Below, one piece after another: positions 1 through 10,238 of a stretch of DNA of 64,000 nt. The translations under genes and the position numbers were made by a program. Source of the DNA: Mycocentrospora acerina (taxonomy: Eukaryota > Ascomycota > Dothideomycetes > Pleosporales); contig JAKUHH010000146.1 of assembly GCA_022701365.1 (NCBI GenBank), positions 129,677 to 193,676 of the forward strand, read 5' to 3'. The notes beneath the pieces are model-generated. The model was given only the letters and a program-made list of their open reading frames with translations, searched no databases and was not told where the DNA came from. Each line of letters begins with the position of its first letter. The stretch's first letter is position 1.

Positions 1-590
1 GAATCAGAGCAAACATGGCTGCAGACATCTTGTGTTGATGTGAATAGGTCAAGTCCTGCGGCAAGGGCTTTTGTCGTGTTGCCAGTGTCGAAAGCCGGAG
101 ACAAGGCGGTACGATGGCATTCAATGCGAGCTGCATTCTCCTCCCAAGCAACCTTACATTCCTTGCTCGCGCCTTCTTCTAGCTCTGGGTACAGTTTCAC
201 AAGGTTCAAAGCACCATCGCTGGAATCAGAGGCACGCCATACTGCAACTCTGGGGTCAGATATCGGCGCTGTATCCTCATATCTGTGCAACATATGAATG
301 TGAAAACCTGCGACAGCCAATAATGCCAATATCAAGGTCAGCACCAAGTTAGTCTTGCGTCGAGATTCTAGCGCAAATTTTCTGTAGCATTTACTTGGTG
401 ACGACTGCTCTTGTGAGGGATCTGCGAAACTGTCTGGTCCCAGATACCCTGCCTTTTCAGAAGAGCCAACGTTTAGATCGTCGCGATATGGCCTAAATAC
501 TGGATCTGCTCCTTCGATTCCCCGGTTACACTGAGTTTCTCCTTCACAACACCGCCCTGGACGAAGACCAGATTTAGCAAAGATGCACAT
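1..590 (-). CDS. Single-pass membrane protein with Cys-rich ectodomain (5' part only)
   Basis: An open frame starts with ATG at 590 and runs off the left edge, giving about 196 residues with no stop. Residues 1-85 are polar and probably cytosolic. They are followed by a basic stretch and one hydrophobic segment (about residues 86-104, reading TNLVLTLILALLAVAG). After it comes an ectodomain with the spacing C..W....C, then C..VC near the window edge. This Cys/Trp pattern is reminiscent of the linker regions of fungal LysM-type and related secreted proteins, but no LysM domain is visible here. The short forward frames over the same DNA are shadows. The function is not recognised; the coding call rests on an uninterrupted frame with a sensible membrane topology. 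Confidence 0.6.
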   Translation of the reverse strand, partial: MCIFAKSGLRPGRCCEGETQCNRGIEGADPVFRPYRDDLNVGSSEKAGYLGPDSFADPSQEQSSPSKCYRKFALESRRKTNLVLTLILALLAVAGFHIHMLHRYEDTAPISDPRVAVWRASDSSDGALNLVKLYPELEEGASKECKVAWEENAARIECHRTALSPAFDTGNTTKALAAGLDLFTSTQDVCSHVCSD

Positions 591-1498
591 CGGTACAGAA
601 GACCTTAGAATGATACGATCAAAAATCAAAAGAAACTATGCTGTGAATAGGTCTGCAGTACTCGAACTTGACAGAGTAATGGCTAATCATAGCAGAAGTC
701 ATTCAATTTTAGGGGGCTGAAGTGGTGGCGTTAAGCTAAACCCTGTGCGGCATGAGGCATACTGGACGCATCGCAGAAAAGCCACACCGGTCAAAGTGGG
801 GCTCTGTACAGGCGAGGCACACATCTGTGATCGAGCTGGTCAAACAGCTGACAAAGTGAAGATATAAAAGGAGGTATTAGGCACGTTTAATCGCCTCGCA
901 CTAATCATAGAATAAGTTCAGTATTTCAACTTGAACTCAAGTTGTGAGTAGGCTCTAGGTTCATAGTATGCAATAGCTGAGATGAAAATTAAAGAGACGT
1001 CTCTTAATTGCAAAATACCAAATGGAACGAGCACACTCCATTCAGGTTAACCAAGGTATTTTACAACCTTGGTCGCCTATGTTGTTGACTCTTCTTTCAA
1101 CGGAGAATAATTTAGATGACGGAAAAGAAAACCTCTCAAAATCTTGATGTTTACATCTGAAATGATTACTTAGTTCTCAATCAATGTCTTCGGGATTGCA
1201 TTATTTCAACAGTCTGTTCTCTGACTAAAAAATGTCTTTGATATCATTTCACAGGTCCACTTTCAAGACACTCTACTAAAATTTAAATCTGCGATTTGTT
1301 GAATCGAACTCTGCTCCAAAAGCAGACGATTGATCAATCCATACAACTAAATTTACTTCAAACTTTGTACCGTCTATTCAAATCAAGTCTGAGCCGCCCA
1401 CTGCTGCCACATTGAAGCGCATTGCATGATTTTACTACGTCAAATGCCATCGAATATCGTACCATGAGATAAGATCGAGTACTTTAGCCTAAAACTGG
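591..1498. other. Intergenic, no gene seen
   Basis: AT-rich spacer upstream of the left-edge gene and downstream of the RTA1-type gene. No long frame, RNA gene or repeat was recognised. Confidence 0.5.
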
Positions 1499-2479
1499 CT
1501 ACACGCGCTCACCATAACCAGTCTGATGAGCCATCATTACATGCGTGTCATCTCCAGTGGCATGAAACATCATCGCAACGATATCACCAATGTACCATGT
1601 TGTACAAATGGCAAGTGCGACGGCCATCAGTACTGCATCAAAGATGTACAATGGCCATTCGTGTGCCATCAGGTATCCTTCTTCTACGTTTGATCAGTCA
1701 AGCATACATATGATAGCATTTACTAAACTTACCACCTCCAACGTACTCAGCAACGCGGTATACATTTCGAGCTGTAACCAGTCCACTGACAACATACAAC
1801 ATGTACAGATACCTTTGCCAATTGAAGGTTTGTACTAATCCTTTCGTATCTTCAATCTTCCTTGCTCTCATTTGAAACATCGCAGCAATGACTACGAAGA
1901 ACCCAAATACGAACAGCTGTATGATCAACCCGGCAAGTACGATACGCTTTCCAAGATCTTTTGTTGATTGAGATGCATCAGTCTTCGCAAGCATAGTGGC
2001 TCCCCCTGCTTGTACAAAAAAGCATAGTATGTCACCGCCGAGGAAGATCTTCGTAAGCCAGGTAGACCGGATAATCGAGGCTTCTTCATGTCTTGTTGCA
2101 CGAACAATGCGGCCAAAAAACATATAAATCGAGGCAGCGATAAGAATAGGTGCTATCAGAATGAGGAGCATTTGTGCGATGTAGGATGTGAAGTTATACG
2201 GGTGCGAGGATCCGTATACGCGAGCTAGGTAACCTAGAGTCTCAACTGGCAAGTGTCAGGTCATTTGTGGCTATCTTGGGACGTTTTGTATACTTTTTAG
2301 TGTAGAGGAATAAGAGACTTACAGAGGGTACCAATCACAAAAGGGATGGCGAACCAAGTCCTCGTTTTATAGAGCTTGAATGTGTGAACTGCGACTAGGG
2401 CGGAAAAAATTATGACGCTGATGATGGCTGCAGCTTTAGAAGGACTGTACGGGTATGGAGAAAAATTGGTGTTTTTCAT
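1499..2479 (-). CDS. RTA1-family lipid-translocating exporter-like membrane protein
   Basis: Three exons (2479-2323, 2245-1733, 1680-1499) give 283 residues. The introns have GTAAGT donors. ATG 2479 opens MKNTNFSPYPYSPSKAAA, the usual start of the family; the frame extends further upstream only through a TTG codon. Family hallmarks are FETLGYLAR after the first splice, LLILIAPILIAASIYMFFGR in the middle, and RNVYRVAEYV followed by GYLMAHEWPLYIFDAVLM near the C-terminus. About seven hydrophobic segments can be counted. RTA1 proteins (PF04479) are fungal seven-helix membrane proteins linked to resistance against lipid-active toxicants such as 7-aminocholesterol. The second intron has two in-frame acceptors three bases apart (exon 3 from 1680 or 1683). 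The gene appears intact and stands alone. Confidence 0.92.
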
Positions 2480-3220
2480 AGTTGCAGTTATAGAAGCCTG
2501 TAATCTGGGAGAAGGAATTGTAGTATGCAAATATTGCGTAAGTGATCAAGCTTCGAAGGCCTGGTAGTTTCAAAAAAAAAGAGAGAGAAGTTTGAGATGG
2601 TGCAAATACTTGTTACAAGGTACGGTAATGACAGTTCGCTCTACTTCTAAGGATAGTAGAAAGGGATTACATACTTATAGCTTCATGCTATAATATGGAG
2701 TACGGCGCTTGCGACAACATTGAGGCTTAGACGTTGTTTTCTTCGCTTCTTCGAGAAATTTCGAGCAGCTACAAAGGTAATGGCTGTTAGTTTCAGAATT
2801 GATAGGGGTTAGACGAGCCTGTGCTATGCGCTAGGTGGATGGTTCATCGTACAACGTTCCATCATAAGGACAGCCTAGGGATTCAGAGCTACGTCCTAGC
2901 ATTATCAACAACAAGCTGATTGGTCCGAACCTCGTACGAACCTCTGCTCGAGCGGCTCGCACTTACCTTTCAGGACTGAAGTAGGATTCACTCTAGCAAA
3001 CGGAAACAATTAAGCGAATGCGAATAAGCGAATGTAAGGCTAAACTATCTTTAGTATAATCGATTTCTCCAAGTCTCCGGGATGTCTAATTGTGTGTGCT
3101 GAGCTATCGAACGCGTGGCTTTGATTAACCCGATTGGATGCAATAAACAAGGAGATGACATGTATCTAGCGAAGCCTTTCATTTGACGTCTCCAACGACC
3201 ATGAACTTGGGTATCATGTA
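2480..3220. other. Intergenic, no gene seen
   Basis: Promoter side of the RTA1-type gene, with an A-run near 2570-2580. No supported feature was found. Confidence 0.45.
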
Positions 3221-4380
3221 TCATACATTACTGACTATCCCAACTTGCCTATAACACCAACGCAAGGCCTTGCTCTGGCGTTCATCACAGCCTTTGAATC
3301 GTAAGGACAGAATCTCAACGACCCTCCGCCCGAAATACCTCGCCCACCACCCATTTTCAAACACAAAAATGAGTGTGCCCCAAAAATTCAAAATTGCCAA
3401 AGCTGCAGGCTCGTCGACGTCAGCCTTTTGAAATAAAGCAGGCTCTATCACAAGCAGCCATGAAAAGACTGATTGGCCATTACTATCCGCGTACGTCTTT
3501 TTCATCTTCTCCAGTGCACTATAGAATAGCAAAGACGCGACATCGTCCGGATCAATATTCGCTAGAACAGCACTACACAACACCCGCAATTTCTCCGCCG
3601 TAAATTCTTCGCTGCCTACAATTCTCCGTACGACAGGGCTCTGGAAGATCGATGCCAGCTCACCGCGAGCAGTCCAATGCCGATGCCGATCTATAATGTT
3701 ATTCCTGCCGCGCATGTACTTTGTGACGCGCAGCATTGTTTCGGATGATACATCCTGTTGTTCTCCCAATATCGCTGGCATCAATTATGCTACCAGTGTA
3801 CAAGCTGTGTGGAGAATAGCCACAAGGATAACAGGGTCACAGGTTTCTTGTGAGATTTGCACGAGTGACTGACCACTGACAAGCTCTGCTATGCTCTGAT
3901 TTTGGTAGTGGAGCGCCACAATGACATGCTCATAGGTATCTAATGTTTCTGATTCTTTGCTCGCGCTGTGTAGAGAGGTGAATGCGAGCAGGATGTCCAT
4001 CAGGTAGGAGTGTTCCAAGGATTTGCCGACCGTACAGTCACGGAAGGCTTCCATATTGCGTGCTTCGGTGTCGAGCTAGGTGACGGTACTCCATTGGTGC
4101 ATTAGTTGTATCTCCTTCATTCGTGAGGCATTGTAGGAAACAAGTATTGAGGATGGGCCACTGTAAACTTCGTACAACAAAAATATGAGGTAAGCGTGAT
4201 GGAGGTAGGCAACGATACCATTGCCTTTGTCGATATCGAGCTTCTAGATCTGGCAGTCGCGATCAAATGTTGCGAATAGCAACACTTGTCTCCACGCTGG
4301 GCGCAATGCCTCCATGTGGGTGGCCTCATCGCACTTGACTCGTCGTTGCTTGCAAGTGTCGCGACCCGGATCGAGACTTC
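3221..4380 (-). pseudogene. Decayed Zn2Cys6 transcription factor
   Basis: Reading leftwards from 4380, one frame gives GRDTCKQRRVKCDEA and the next frame gives PTWRHCAQRGDKCCYS. Together they match a fungal zinc cluster (CxxCKxRRVKCDExxPTCxxCxxRGxKCxYS). However, the first Cys is Arg, the fourth is Trp, and the cluster is split by a frameshift. From 4054 the C-terminal regulatory region reads HSYLMDILLAFTSLHSA, is broken by an in-frame TAA at 3787-3785, then continues in the same frame to a stop at 3221 through WLLVIEPALF and ILNFWGTLIFVFENGWW. That part resembles the fungal-specific factor domain PF11951. At least three independent lesions make a functional protein very unlikely. Confidence 0.75.
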
Positions 4381-5712
4381 CTATAATATCGTTTCGCTGG
4401 CATCCGAACAAGTGCTAAGCTTCGATGACTTGTCGCCTTTCCTACGAAGATGAAGATAATAATTTGAGCATATAGGGGCTTGAGGCTTATTGCGGATGGA
4501 ATAGTGTGGCTTAGACGTGCTGTAAAGCAGAGCTAGTGGCGTCAAACCTAAATTTAGATTTTTTTTGATGTTTGGACTGCATAGACACAGGCACCACCAA
4601 AATCGCAAATAATTTTCTTTATCTCCGTTTTAACGCCTTGTATCATCACGAGTGGAATTGAAGAATTGTCAGAAGTGACTTTGCATAAAGAGCTAGATAT
4701 TAGTAAATTCTACTTGTAGTAGAACTTGCTACTATCCTGGAAAATTGCATTCTTTTAACTATGCTCTTTCTGTACTCCTATTTAAGTTGCTGAGTTTTGC
4801 CTATGCAAGTTCTACAGCACTAAGTTCAAGAATGATTACGTCTAAGCCTGTTATATTTTAGGGCATGGTTTGTTCGAGCGCATCCACTGCTCTAATTACG
4901 CTTGCTGACAAGATCAAGCTGAGCAAGTAAGTTGATTTACGCTTCAACGACCTATGTGCTTTCGAATAATTAATCTCTATATTGTTTGAGCAATTAATAA
5001 CAAAGAGTTGGAACAAGGAGGCAACTGGAATAGAAAGTATGTTGATACCTTGAAGGAGATTTATACTGTTTGAATTACAGCGAAAGGGATTTTATTTATT
5101 TTTCTCATATCGAGTTGAAATTGTCCTTTTTTCTTACATTTATTCATAAACGGTGTTAGCAAAAGCATGTTATCTTAAATTTAAAGTCTTCCGTACAAAA
5201 TTTGAAGATCTTCAATTTTTTCTGGTTTATTGGAGAAGAATTGTTTTCCTACAATGTTCAAGTCAAACGATTTAACTTGCAGATTGGATTTCGATCACCT
5301 TTTTGGTTCCCTAGCGCAGTGAAATCTGGGCGTGACCAAGCGCTGACTTTGGGACACGGGCTAAAAAATTAAAGCTGTCCTTATGTTCAGTCCAGATAGC
5401 TGCTTGATACTCAGGGTTGTTCACCTTCCTTGAAATGCTTGCCATTAAATTTGTTTTGCGAACTTCCTGATTACATAACTGTAGATCGATTTTTGGGCGA
5501 CGTCATGACGTCTAAGAAGCTGCTGGTTTGATACACATATTTTACTATTGACTATCAATCAAATCAAAATGTGACATTTAGTGATCAAATATCGATCGCC
5601 TGACTATGTTAAATTTAGTTGCACGTAAGACTTCATGATAATTGCGGAATAGCAACATCTCAGCGACACTTTATTTGTTGGATCAAGACTCTGCAATGTT
5701 CACTTATATTTC
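4381..5712. other. AT-rich intergenic
   Basis: Strongly AT-rich spacer between the decayed regulator and the first 5S gene. Nothing coding could be supported. The composition would fit ancient RIP-altered sequence, which is inference only. Confidence 0.45.
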
Positions 5713-5831
5713 ACATACGACCATAGGACGTTGAAAACAAGGCTTCCCGTTCGCTCAGCCCTATTTAAGCAACGTACCGGCGGACTAGTAGTCAGGTGGG
5801 TGACCACTGGCGAATCCCCGCTGTTGTATGT
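5713..5831 (+). rRNA. 5S rRNA gene, copy 1
   Basis: The 119-nt stretch opens ACATACGACCATAGG and closes with GCTGTTGTATGT, so the two ends can pair as helix I. The interior (GCTTCCCGTTCGCTCAGCC, the CAACGTACC arm, GGTGGGTGACCAC) matches the fungal 5S pattern as in Neurospora. Helix II pairs ACGTTG with CAACGT. A T-run directly after the gene is a Pol III terminator. It is identical base for base to the copy at 34022. Singly dispersed 5S genes are normal in filamentous ascomycetes. Confidence 0.95.
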
Positions 5832-6018
5832 TTTTGGTGTATTTTGTTTCGCCATCTTCTGTTCATGCGTGAAAGACTGTTTTTAAAACTCGACATTGTG
5901 TTGTTTGATAAGAATGATTGTTCTTTGTAGTCTGGGACGGAGTGTGATAAGTGATGGAATAAAGCAATCGGTAAGGCGTGAGGCTCGTGACTTTACACCA
6001 ATGCACTGCTACTTGCAA

Positions 6019-7378
6019 TTAATTATCTTTCGCTCTTTTTGACCATGTTGGAAACACCCCGTACTTCATCTCCATCTCCACCTCTATCTCTATCTCCATG
6101 TCCAGCATCGTCTTACCCTTCTCCAGAATTCCATAGGTTGCTCTTTCTGCTGCATCTCGATGATCAAGATTTGCGAGATTGGGATTGGTAGCACCAGACA
6201 ATACTGGCACGCACTCGGTGTCGAAGCGACCACATATACAGTGCGGATGTAGCAGGCCTTGTTCAGCATACCTGACTGACGAAAGCTCTCCGTTGAAAAG
6301 CTGATGTTGTAATTTCCTCATAGAAAAACGACGAGAAATCCAGCCTGTGTTAGTGTTTAAGCGTCGATGCGTCAAGAGTTCTGCTTGTACTGACGCCCAA
6401 AGAGTGGCGAGATCTCTTCGCGTGCGAAAAAAACGTGTTGATGGATTCGTATGAATGAAACGGTGAGATGCTCTAAAAGTAATGCTTGGATTAACAATTC
6501 TAATAAAGTTAGGGAAAGTTTCCTCATCTTGGGCTGGGTCGATGTCTATGGCTACGTTTTGCCTCGCTTTTTCTTCACAAACACACAGAGCCACAAAAAA
6601 CTTGCCACCCTAATAGAACCTTTTCAATCTATGTATTCCTAACGGGATAGGCTGAGATGCTCTCTGCAAGTTTGGCTGGAGAAAGCTCCACATGATCACA
6701 CTCGCTTTCGATAGCATCGATGTGTAACAAAGCGGTAACTGAAACGTTTGCTATCTTTCTAGGATCATAACCGCAAGATACAAAATACAGAAGGCATGCC
6801 AAAATACTGAATAAGTCTTCATCTTGGCAGCTATTACAGGCGAGTTGATACGCAGTCATGACAAGGCTGTGGAGGGATTGTAGCTGCAATTTCATGCCGC
6901 AAGTAAAACAGCGTTGTACATACAGTCCACTCGCAGTTTCCTTGACTAGCTGGATTGGCATCTACTGATTCATCAGCATAATGCAGTGACATATTGTTTG
7001 AATAGAGGTATGGCAGAACTTGTGTTTCTAACTGAATGGCGTTGATGGGTTGCCATTTGCAAATAGCTGACGCACACATGGAGAGTCGGCATCCTAACGA
7101 CCGCAAATATCAATTTCTTCTCCAGAGAAACGTAGAGAATCCTTTAAGATAGGGTTGACGGTGAACGGTCTTGCTGAGGAATGAGACCTTGAAATCGATA
7201 TCATCAGGTTGTCTAAGACTGAGCGGCCGAGTTCATTCACGAACGTTCCGTAGAGGTGTGGTCTTTCAATCATTTTGCATAAGGTGCTTAAAATATTACA
7301 ACATTTTCCGGATCCGTCAAGAAAACCCGTGGCAACATGAAAAGGATGAAGCGATACAAACATATGTCCTCCACACAA
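6019..7378 (-). pseudogene. Decayed Clr5/ankyrin-type fungal gene
   Basis: Consecutive minus-strand frames can be threaded into one protein resembling the C-terminal half of fungal Clr5-domain or ankyrin-associated proteins. The order is ELGRSVLDNLMISISRSHSS, EEIDICGR-stop-DADSPCVRQL, a second stop before KHKFCHTSIQTICHCI, LYVQRCFTCGMKLQLQSLHS, GWQVFCGSVCL, and finally LATLWASVQAELLTHRRLN with EQGLLHPHCICGRF. The two stops at the expected Trp positions are TAG where TGG is expected. Further stops and at least one frameshift occur near 6600-6640. The family name is a recollection of typical sequences and is less certain than the conclusion that the gene is broken. Confidence 0.6.
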
Positions 7379-8247
7379 ATTCGGTGAAATGAAGTAACCA
7401 CTGTAAAGTGGTCGCGTCTTATAATGATAAAGCTAGTATACTTCAATAAGAGCTTGTTGTTAGGACATCATTTTTTCTTCATTCCCATTATTTAAAATGA
7501 AAATTAAGTTGATGTTCTACATTTGCCCAGTAAACATAACCATAATGTCAATTATGTGCTCACTTGAAATACCTATCACTCATACGGCATCAATACTATG
7601 ACGCTCCTTGATCTCTAGAATGACACTGGATAACTCCTCTTCTCTTCGAGACAGGGATGTTTGGTATTCAAATTCATTCTCTCCCAAGAACCAGTAGGTA
7701 TTGAGAACAGTTTTTAGAAAGCTTATCTAGGATATCGACAGATCTAGTCGACCCAAAACAAATCTCGGTTTAGAGTACATCTCAAATCGCAACAGCGCGA
7801 GAAACGTAGCCAACTCAAAGTGAATGGCGGAGGAAGCTGTAGAACAAAGCATAAGAAACTTGCAGATTCGTGGCATGAACCCGGTCTGCTGTTTTACAGT
7901 CTCCCAAAAGCGCACAAGCTAGGAGTCTCAACCTTCCTATCTAGCATAGCAAAGAGCCAATAGGCAATGAGACACCACGTGACGGTGATTGCGGAATTAC
8001 AATTCTAAACACGTGACAGTATCGCAAAAGTTCGTAATCTCGCCAAACACAAAGTTTTCCAGTCGATCGAGTGTACCATCCCCATGGTGCCTGACTGTAC
8101 GAAATCATCGAAACGCCTGATTTGGTCTTTTACAAAACGTGGCGGCCATGATGAACGCAAGTATTATATTTCTTACATGCATGATTGTTCGAGGGATAAA
8201 CCGGTGCCTATTGATACTGGAAGAGCGTGACGCTTAGCATAAATTTG
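7379..8247. other. Intergenic, no supported gene
   Basis: A 62-codon minus-strand frame at 7727-7915 is the only sizeable open stretch. It has no recognisable motif and may be random or part of the decayed gene to its left. Confidence 0.35.
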
Positions 8248-8350
8248 ACCCCTGCGACAAGCGTATATCACCCCTGCGACAAGTGTATACCACCCCTGCG
8301 ACAAGTGTATAAGACCCCTGCAACAAGTGCATGTCACCCCTGCGACAAGT
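8248..8350. repeat. 22-bp tandem repeat, about 4.7 copies
   Basis: The unit ACCCCTGCGACAAGTGTATA plus two variable bases starts at 8248, 8270, 8292, 8314 and 8336, the last copy being partial. Copies differ by only one to four bases, mostly at the 3' end of the unit. There are no spacers of independent sequence, so this is a minisatellite and not a CRISPR array. It lies about 200 bp upstream of the small gene at 8552. Confidence 0.9.
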
Positions 8351-8551
8351 CCGTTTCGATAAATGTACAAATAAATTTTCCATCCTTCCTCTTTTTCAGC
8401 TCAATACATAGATTTACCACTCTCTTGGACTTATTTAATAGGTCGCATAAGATTCTTGTGTTGATTTATCACTCGCAGGTCTTAGCCGATCTAGTTCTTT
8501 GAGTATTATCAGCTCCCCTTCTTTCAAGAGACTTCTCTGTCATCGACAATA

Positions 8552-8870
8552 ATGTCTCGAGACAAGAAATCGCTGTAGGCATTCCTTTCCATTACTCTAC
8601 GCTTTCGGGCATTGTTGCTGATTATGTCACAGGAATGGAGCCCACAAACCCATTCAAACTCCGATGACTACAGCAATGGCTTATGGGTGTCCATACCACG
8701 CTGATACCATGACGATGCAACCTTCTTCACAAAAAAAGGTGTTGAATCCAATGGACCGTTTTCTGGCCGAGGGCCCAGCCGAGCAGAGTGCAATGTTCAT
8801 TCGTCCGGATACAGGCGAGCTCTCGAACGATAAAGGCTGCACTTGTGGGGAAAGAGCCAGCGTACTTTGA
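8552..8870 (+). CDS. Small two-exon protein of unknown function (86 aa)
   Basis: Exon 1 (8552-8574) encodes MSRDKKSL. A 58-bp intron with donor GTAGGC, branch-like TGCTGATT and acceptor CACAG restores the frame into exon 2 (8633-8870). Without splicing, exon 1 stops at once. The product is hydrophilic and Met-rich in its middle. It has a C-terminal half with the motif NPMDRFLAEGP, then FIRPDTGELSND and a final GCTCGERASVL. No signal peptide or membrane segment is present and I recognise no family. The gene call rests on the frame-restoring intron and the neat fit of both exons. Confidence 0.5.
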
Positions 8871-10066
8871 CAGGACGTATCAGATTTTTTATGAGAACTG
8901 AAGGACTGAATGGCGGTGACTGCAAATTTGAACGTGATTGCTCACTTGTCAAGCGGAGTTATCTCAAACCTTGTGGTCTCAACGAACGCTAGTTTTAATG
9001 TGTTTTGTGATAGACTAGATAGCACTTTAACTGAACAAGCGGTTTGAATTTAACGAGTTTTTTAAATTTTAATAACGGTGAATCTACAATAGTCTTGAAT
9101 CCTTTTTTGTTAGATTCTCTTGTAACTAATTTTGTCAAGAGGCTACCAAGCAATCCATCAATCGGGTTAACCAGCCTTGAATATTTTCTACACCAGAATG
9201 TATAAATTTCGTATTATTAATTTTAATAGATGTCACTTTGACTAAAAGTTTGTTATGTTGGAGTGTTTCTTGAATGTTTTCGGGAGGCGAGGAGCACATG
9301 AAGCGTCACAAGTGGATGCATTCAGATTTACCTAGCGTCTGGAGGCTAAAATGTCAGCAGACCAACTCCCGATCTGAGGCAGCAATCCAACACATTCAGT
9401 TGACTTGTTTCTCGGCTGTTCTTGACCCGGAAATTAATAAGAGTGAATAAGTTCACCGATCTTAATGAGCGTCGTATGCGATTCCTAGGCCAAGCCCAGT
9501 CACAATAGTACTTCCCACGTTATTCAGCCTACCATGAGAATGTATTCGATCTCACTATATCTAGCAATACTATTCTAAAGATAGGTATCTAAATTGATGT
9601 TTCTTCATCGGAAACTGAAGAGGACCACTCGGACTAAATTCCGTAAGTTGGCTACTCATCTGCCCATCTAGCTTCCAGTGTTCTACGTGATTTTTATGTC
9701 GCTCAAATGCAAATCTCAAGTATCTTCTTTTCTTATTTGGTCATTTTGGTGTCTAAAACTGGCTGATAAATCTATTGACAAGCTCATCGAAAGTATTGCT
9801 CTAGCCAAAAAAGTTACAGTTTAAAATTGTGTGATGCGCATGGGCGATTAGCATGTACAACCATGCTGATTTACTATTAGGGGAACCGATTTAGGACTTC
9901 TTCTCGTCACGTTTGAATCGTTAGAGTCACTTCTTTAATTTTCGTTCTCGAAGATTTTTCTTTGCAAAAGGCGATTAACTAGTTTTTGTAACCATTTGTT
10001 AGGACATATTCAGAATATTCACACCAACCACCGCTGTTAGAACGAGCTCAATTTACCCAATCTGAC
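8871..10066. other. AT-rich intergenic
   Basis: Spacer between the small gene and the second 5S gene. No coding frame or repeat was supported. Confidence 0.45.
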
Positions 10067-10185
10067 ACATACGACCATAGGACATTGAAAGCAAGGCTTC
10101 CCGTTCGCTCAGCCCTATTTAAGCAATGTACCGGCGGATCAGTAGTCAGGTGGGTGACCACTGGCGAATCCCCGCTGTTGTATGT
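10067..10185 (+). rRNA. 5S rRNA gene, copy 2 (compensated variant)
   Basis: Same 119-nt layout as the copy at 5713, with a T-run after the end. Differences include ACATTG in place of ACGTTG in the 5' arm of helix II and CAATGT in place of CAACGT in its 3' arm. The two changes compensate and keep the stem paired, which suggests a functional 5S variant and not decay. It ends 53 bp beyond the stop codon of the convergent AIM9-like gene. Confidence 0.93.
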
Positions 10186-10238
10186 TTTTGATACATTTTT
10201 GATCTTTCTGCTTCGTCTTTAGGGAGGAAGTGTAAATA

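Noticed and set aside
1290..1350. tRNA-like T-arm sequence on the minus strand (GAGTTCGATTC)
   Set aside because: No acceptor stem or anticodon arm of the right size could be folded around it.
8248..8350. Possible CRISPR-like array
   Set aside because: The units are contiguous, without spacers of independent sequence, and the genome is eukaryotic.
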